28,784 nt of DNA from Candidatus Promineofilum glycogenicum (GTDB lineage Bacteria > Chloroflexota > Anaerolineae > Promineifilales > Promineifilaceae), in the NCBI GenBank assembly GCA_016707605.1, contig JADJHJ010000004.1:1-28784 (forward strand), given 5' to 3'. The position numbers were made by a program, and so were the translations under genes. Of the stretch, positions 25,422 to 28,784 are shown in pieces. Numbering within the stretch: the first letter of the stretch is position 1; each line of letters opens with the position of its first letter. Under the pieces are notes generated by a model that searched no databases, was not told the origin of the DNA, and saw nothing but the letters and a program-made list of their open reading frames with translations.

Positions 25422-25873
25422 TCAAGCGCCGCCGCGCTCCTGTCTACCGGCAAACCAGCCGCGATCACGAGCGGTCTTGCGGCGGTGACAATTGGCGCAA
25501 CGAACCACGCACTTGGCGATCTCCTCGGCAATTGTCTCCAGCGAGTAGCGACCTCCGGCCAACTCCGAGACATCCTTGCGTTTCTCGGCGGCATTCAGAT
25601 GATCGAACTCCAATACGGTGGGATCGCTTTCGCCGCAGTCAACACACGGGTGGGTGGACAAGTATTCCCAGACGAACTGCCGCGCCTCCTGGCGTCGCCG
25701 CTCGCGGTTGCGGTAAATGTCGGCCCGATACTCCTCTTTGCGCTTGTTGTAGCTTGCCTGATTGAAGCGCCGCATGCAGTCGCGGCACTGCTTCTGGCGC
25801 GTACCGAGGACTTTGTTGTGAAGGCGAACTCCTCAAGGGGTTTCGATGTTGACAGTGGGGCGCAACGCTTCAA
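25422..25873 (-). CDS. Small HNH-type endonuclease-like protein with N-terminal zinc ribbon (frameshifted)
   Basis: About 150 residues after frame correction. The N-terminal part (KPLEEFAF, then QCRDCMRRFNQASYNKRKEE across frames) looks like a CxxC zinc ribbon missing clean first Cys residues because of indels. A basic helix follows (DIYRNRERRRQEARQFVWEY). The HNH-like zinc core is HPCVDCGESDPTVLEFDHL, then AEEIAKCVVRCANCHRRKTA, with CxxC, the D-H pair and CxxCH. This fits a mobile or stand-alone HNH nuclease. No start codon is certain; TTG 25873 is the earliest in the N-terminal frame. It lies next to a tRNA gene, a frequent insertion site for accessory genes. Confidence 0.72.
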
Positions 25874-25951
25874 CTCGTTCTGGCCCCCATAAACCGAAGC
25901 CCTGCCATTAGCAGGAGCTTCTCCGAACGAAAGACATCACAAATCCTCTGT

Positions 25952-26024
25952 GCGCCTGGAGAGAGTCGAACTCCCGACTTCCACGTTCGTAGCGTGGCGC
26001 TCAGTCCACTGAGCTAGAGGGGCG
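25952..26024 (-). tRNA. tRNA-Arg: tRNA-Arg (anticodon ACG)
   Basis: On the minus strand the D-arm TAGCTCAGTGGACTGAGC, the anticodon stem CCACG-CTACGAA-CGTGG and the T-arm GGGAG-TTCGACT-CTCTC are complete. The anticodon ACG is at 25988-25990. The 3' acceptor strand CAGGCGC expects GCGCCTG at the 5' end; the 5' side here reads ACGCCCCTC, which suggests an extra C or other indel in the C-run. No CCA is encoded directly. Confidence 0.9.
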
Positions 26025-26158
26025 TAACATCACGAAATATACCGCAAACCCGTGCAGGCAAGCTTTCACCGCTACACGGTCAAATTTCTTATCCGGCGCT
26101 GAAATCTACCAAGGCGCTAAGACCCGTCAAGCGAATCAGCTCTTCAGAGATCGTCTGG
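26025..26158. other. Spacer without a gene
   Basis: Nothing coding is visible between the tRNA-Arg 5' end and the end of the TetR-like gene. The stretch CCAAGGCGCTAAGACCC (about 26109-26125) resembles the core motif of the palindromic repeat family at 10880-11042 and may be a degraded fragment of it. Confidence 0.35.
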
Positions 26159-26648
26159 CTAGTCGCCGTCCGGCACGTAAGAGTTCAACGCCCGGGAGAA
26201 GACCACGCCGTCCACGGCCAGCCGGATGTGATGGTCGCCAGGGTCGGGTCGATGCCGTCCTCAACGGCCCGCCGTTGGCTCTACTCGAAGCCGCGCCGCA
26301 GTTGATCAGGCGTGCGACTGATCAGCAACGACGGCCCAGCTCTAAGGCGGGAATCAAGGTCGATGTCTTCTACTGCACGGAGAAGATGGTGCGAATGTAG
26401 GCCCGCAGCCAGCGCCGGTCAGCCCGGCGCTTCCGCAGCCAGTTCGCTTCCAGGCGTGAATTGAAGACCTCCGTCACCTGGTCGATCAGGTAGGCCGTCA
26501 GCGCTTCCTGCCGGACGGGAAGTGGTGCAGCGCGCCCCCTTTGGTCACGCCGGCCTCGTGGGCGACGGCCTCAATGGTGAAAGCGCCGATGCCCAGGCGA
26601 ACATATAAGATGGGCCGTGGCCCTCAGCACGGCCTCCCGCGTCTTCAT
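26159..26648 (-). pseudogene. TetR/AcrR-family transcriptional regulator, degraded
   Basis: Start near 26648 (MKTREAVLRATAHLI). Pieces in different frames give a TetR-type helix-turn-helix (GIGAFTIEAVAHEAGVTKGG, ALHHFPS), then LTAYLIDQVTEVFNSRLEAN, RRWLRAYIRTIFSVQ, RAGPSLLISRTPDQLRRGFE and a TetR_C-like end RLAVDGVVFSRALNSYVPDG with TAG at 26159. About 163 codons remain, shorter than the usual 190. Several indels and an in-frame stop after IFSVQ interrupt it. Whether decay is real or due to sequencing errors cannot be told from sequence alone. It is downstream of the P450 gene on the same strand, so it may have controlled that gene. Confidence 0.65.
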
Positions 26649-26816
26649 CGCTTCTTCTTGTCCGGCACATAGGCCACTCAACCGCCGGCAACCGGCCCAG
26701 TCGCTGGCCTCACCCTAGTGACAACAATCACTGCGTGTTGCTTGCCACCTGGCACTGCTGGCGACCTCATCATAACAGGGCACATGGCCCATTACTCCAC
26801 TATTGACGCAGGAGTT

Positions 26817-26927
26817 TCAGCAGTCAAGGGCGCGGAGTCCGCATCCTCCAGATGCGGACGGGTCAACCAAGCGCATCCGAGGATGCGCACTCACGGGCAT
26901 CCACGAACGTTCGTGGGTGACTACTGA
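26817..26927 (+). repeat. MITE-like palindromic element, copy 2
   Basis: Second copy of the element at 2383-2498, in the same orientation, about 111 bp. Terminal inverted repeats are TCAGCAGTC (26817-26825) and GACTACTGA (26919-26927). The internal hairpins are conserved; the third has become a perfect 16-bp palindrome CCACGAACGTTCGTGG. Differences from copy 1 are scattered single-base changes and small indels. It lies between the P450 and TetR genes. Confidence 0.85.
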
Positions 26928-26988
26928 AAAGACCTGACTACTGACGTCGGCCGCCGGTTCAACTCAGACCGCGAATACCTCTTCCACC

Positions 26989-28331
26989 TCAACGCCCGTT
27001 CTCTGACGCGTGACCGCGGCCATGCTTAGGGCGCAGCGTGCCCATCAACTCGATCTCCACTGGGTGGCCGGGCAGCACGTCGATCCGGAACTGCTTGAGC
27101 GATGGTGAGCCCTGGATCGCTCCGCTTCCATCATCAGCAACCCATTGCCGATGCGGATGTGGGAACCCGCCAGAAGCGGCAGATAGGCCGGGAACGGCGG
27201 CAGTTCGGCTTTGTCGCTTAAGCCAGCGTTCGGGCACAAAGGCGTCCCGGTTCGTCGTACCAGCGAGCATCGCGGTGGACGAGCCAGGGGCTGAGCCAGA
27301 TGGCCGTATCTTTGGCGATATGGCAGCCACGGATCGCCACGTCCTCAAAGCGACGCTGCGTATTGACCCAGGCGACCGGATAGCGGCGCAGGATCTCTCT
27401 GATGGCGGCGTTAGCAAAGCGCAACTGGGGCACGTCGTCGGCAATCGGCGTCCGCCCGGCCAGCGCCTCGTCCCTCGGCTTCCAACTTGGCGTGGGCGTC
27501 GAGTTGGGAGGAGGCAGATGCCGGGCCCACGACAGCGCCGTGGCCACGTGGTCTCGTAGCCGGCCAGATGGAGTGCGGATCTCGTCGAGCAGTTGCGCAG
27601 TACTCATCAGCTGCCTCTCGTCGTCGCGCGCGGCCATCAGCATGGTCAGCAGGTCGTCGCGGTCGCTGCCTTCCGACGCGGCGCTCGTCGATGATCGCCA
27701 GCAGCAGTTCGTTGATGGTGGCCGCCCCAGGCCATCTGCGTGCGCGCCGGGGGTGGGGATGAAGCGGGGCAGGAGCATCTCCAGCCCCATGTCGGCAGCG
27801 ATGACGCGCATCATGGCGTCGGAAGACCAGCTGGCCTCGCTGGTGCTGTCGACCACGTCGGTGTCGAACAACACTAACGCGAGATGATGCGTTACGTCAG
27901 GGTCATCATCTCTGATGTACGTCGCGGACGGCCCGTCATACCGGGTGGCCTTATGTCCCCAGTATAGTCGACCATCTGATCGGCGTACTGCTTGATCGAC
28001 TGGTGGTGAAGGCGGGCGCGGCCAGCTTGCGCTAGCGCTCCAGAAATCCCCTCGCTAGTAACCAGACCGTTGCCCCGAACCGTGCGCAGGGCGTGGGGCT
28101 GAACTGCCGAAGGCCTTGCCAGTCTCCAGCAGAACGCGGTCCCGATGTCTTCGGGGTGGCCTGATGAGGACGCTCTTGTTGCCCAGCGAGAACGCCGCCG
28201 CATCGTCGTACTCCTGCTGGAAGCGGCTGATAGATCTGAGCGGGTTCAATAGGCAAATCAGTCGCCCTTCCCCAGGAAGGTGGACCGGAAACACCGTCAG
28301 ACTGTTTAAGCGTATCTTGGTTACTTACCAT
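26989..28331 (-). pseudogene. Cytochrome P450, heavily frameshifted, heme Cys not conserved
   Basis: A b-type heme monooxygenase of about 450 residues in its intact form. Start near 28331 (MVSNQDTLKQSDG). Recognisable blocks in several frames: RFQQEYDDAAAFSLGNKSVL; GNGLVTSEG; HHQSIKQYADQMVDYTGDI; LFDTDVVDSTSEASW; SDRDDLLTMLMAARDDE; the I-helix LAGYETT followed by ATALSWARHL; the K-helix AAIREILRRYPVAWV (ExxR); AIWLSPWLVHRDARWYDEP; FVPERWL. The heme-binding loop reads LPLLAGSHIRIGNGLLMMEA, where the invariant Cys is Arg (CGC for TGC) and the FGGG motif is altered. Many indels plus this substitution suggest a decaying gene, though base-calling errors could contribute. Confidence 0.8.
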
Positions 28332-28367
28332 ACTCTTCACGCTCAAGCTTCACGATACGTTGACATT

Positions 28368-28391
28368 TACATACCTAACTTACGGTATGTA
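28368..28391. promoter_or_regulatory. Palindromic operator candidate upstream of the P450 gene
   Basis: A perfect 8-bp inverted repeat TACATACC-N8-GGTATGTA lies 37-60 bp upstream of the P450 start. Its size and symmetry match TetR-family operators, and a degraded TetR gene lies downstream of the P450. A TTGACA hexamer (28360-28365, plus strand) abuts it, but no gene follows on that strand. Confidence 0.45.
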
Positions 28392-28670
28392 TTTTATGCG
28401 ACCAGGCTCAGTGTCAACCAGGATGAGACCCAAATACCCATATGGGCTGGATGCGGGGGCAGAGATATTTCGAGCAACGGGGTGGCGAAAACGAAAACCA
28501 ACAGCAATACTGCTGCTGGTTTTCATCAAGCAGGGTGTGTTCTATCAAGCTGCCGGGAGGATGGGATTCCAGACCGCGACCGGTTTATCACGGCAACCGC
28601 TTAGCAGGCGGCCCCATTCGACCTCTCTGGCCCCCCCCAGTCGCGGGCGAAGCGTGTCGTTCGGTTGTCA
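28392..28670. other. Spacer with terminator-like hairpin, no gene
   Basis: I see no credible gene. A 13-bp hairpin (28494-28506 and 28511-28523, one G-U type mismatch, ATAC loop) has A-rich and T-rich ends (AAAACC...GGTTTT) and is terminator-like, probably ending the minus-strand tRNA-Ser transcript. A C8-C9 homopolymer lies near 28631-28639. Confidence 0.45.
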
Positions 28671-28673
28671 ACA

Positions 28674-28760
28674 GGCGGAGGAGAGGGATTCGAACCCCGG
28701 TGAACTTGCGCCCACTGCGGTTTTCAAGACCGCTGCAATCGTCCGCTCTGCCATCCCGCC
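28674..28760 (-). tRNA. tRNA-Ser: tRNA-Ser (anticodon TGA)
   Basis: A class II tRNA on the minus strand with a long variable arm (TGGGCGCAAGTTCA). The anticodon stem-loop is GCGGT-CTTGAAA-ACCGC with TGA at 28724-28726. The D-arm GGCAGAGCGGACGATTGC and the T-loop GTTCGAA are typical. The acceptor ends pair as GGCGG/CCGCC, with a probable one-base indel on the 3' side. About 87 nt. Confidence 0.92.
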
Positions 28761-28784
28761 GGGTTACGCCAGCGAGGAACGTGG

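Noticed and set aside
28360..28604. Plus-strand promoter (TTGACA) driving a gene at 28392-28604
   Set aside because: No well-placed -10 box was found at 16-18 bp, and the open frame there has no ribosome binding site and no recognisable protein features.

Overview
The window looks like part of a high-GC genome, most likely an uncultured Chloroflexota (Anaerolineae-like) bacterium. This is an inference from three things: secreted proteins with long Thr-Pro linkers, many palindromic intergenic repeats, and the gene types present (PrsW, ComEA, a CarH-like regulator, NACHT-SUMF1 proteins). Many genes carry single-base frameshifts in which conserved motifs continue across frames. This points to an indel-rich assembly rather than mass gene decay, so many CDS spans below join two or more frames.

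The main discovery is a complete diversity-generating retroelement (DGR) at about 15.7-20.9 kb. It consists of a large NACHT-type NTPase ending in a formylglycine-generating-enzyme/SUMF1-like (C-type-lectin-fold) domain, a variable repeat (VR) at its 3' end, an avd gene, a template repeat (TR) and a DGR reverse transcriptase. Over 55 aligned bases, VR and TR differ at 8 positions. All 8 are adenines in the TR (20 A in the block), and all 35 non-A positions are identical. This is the signature of adenine-directed mutagenic retrohoming. The target combines a STAND/NLR-like switch with a hypervariable binding surface, as expected for a self-diversifying conflict or immune sensor. The spacer between TR and RT contains three hairpins and may be part of the DGR RNA.

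Layout. 0-2.3 kb: no confident gene at the left edge, then a small basic protein, a GlsB-type membrane protein and a dienelactone hydrolase. 2.37-6.3 kb: a minus-strand run of a CarH/LitR-like MerR-B12 photoreceptor, a TIGR01777 epimerase and a photolyase, forming a likely light-response operon. 6.6-12.2 kb: a Thr-Pro secreted protein, a THUMP-like methyltransferase with a PD-(D/E)XK nuclease, a lipoprotein M23 peptidase lacking its core, and a saccharopine-dehydrogenase-like oxidoreductase. 12.2-15.6 kb: a hydrolase/membrane fusion, lipoate ligase and ComEA. 15.7-20.9 kb: the DGR. 20.9-25.9 kb: a SRPBCC protein, PrsW, an IS630 remnant, DinB, a HAD phosphatase, a Cys-rich protein and an HNH protein. 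25.9-28.8 kb: tRNA-Arg, a degraded TetR regulator and cytochrome P450 pair, and tRNA-Ser.

Several palindromic repeat families are scattered between genes. They include two copies of a roughly 115-bp MITE-like element with three internal hairpins, and a nearly fully self-complementary element with a perfect 38-bp stem.
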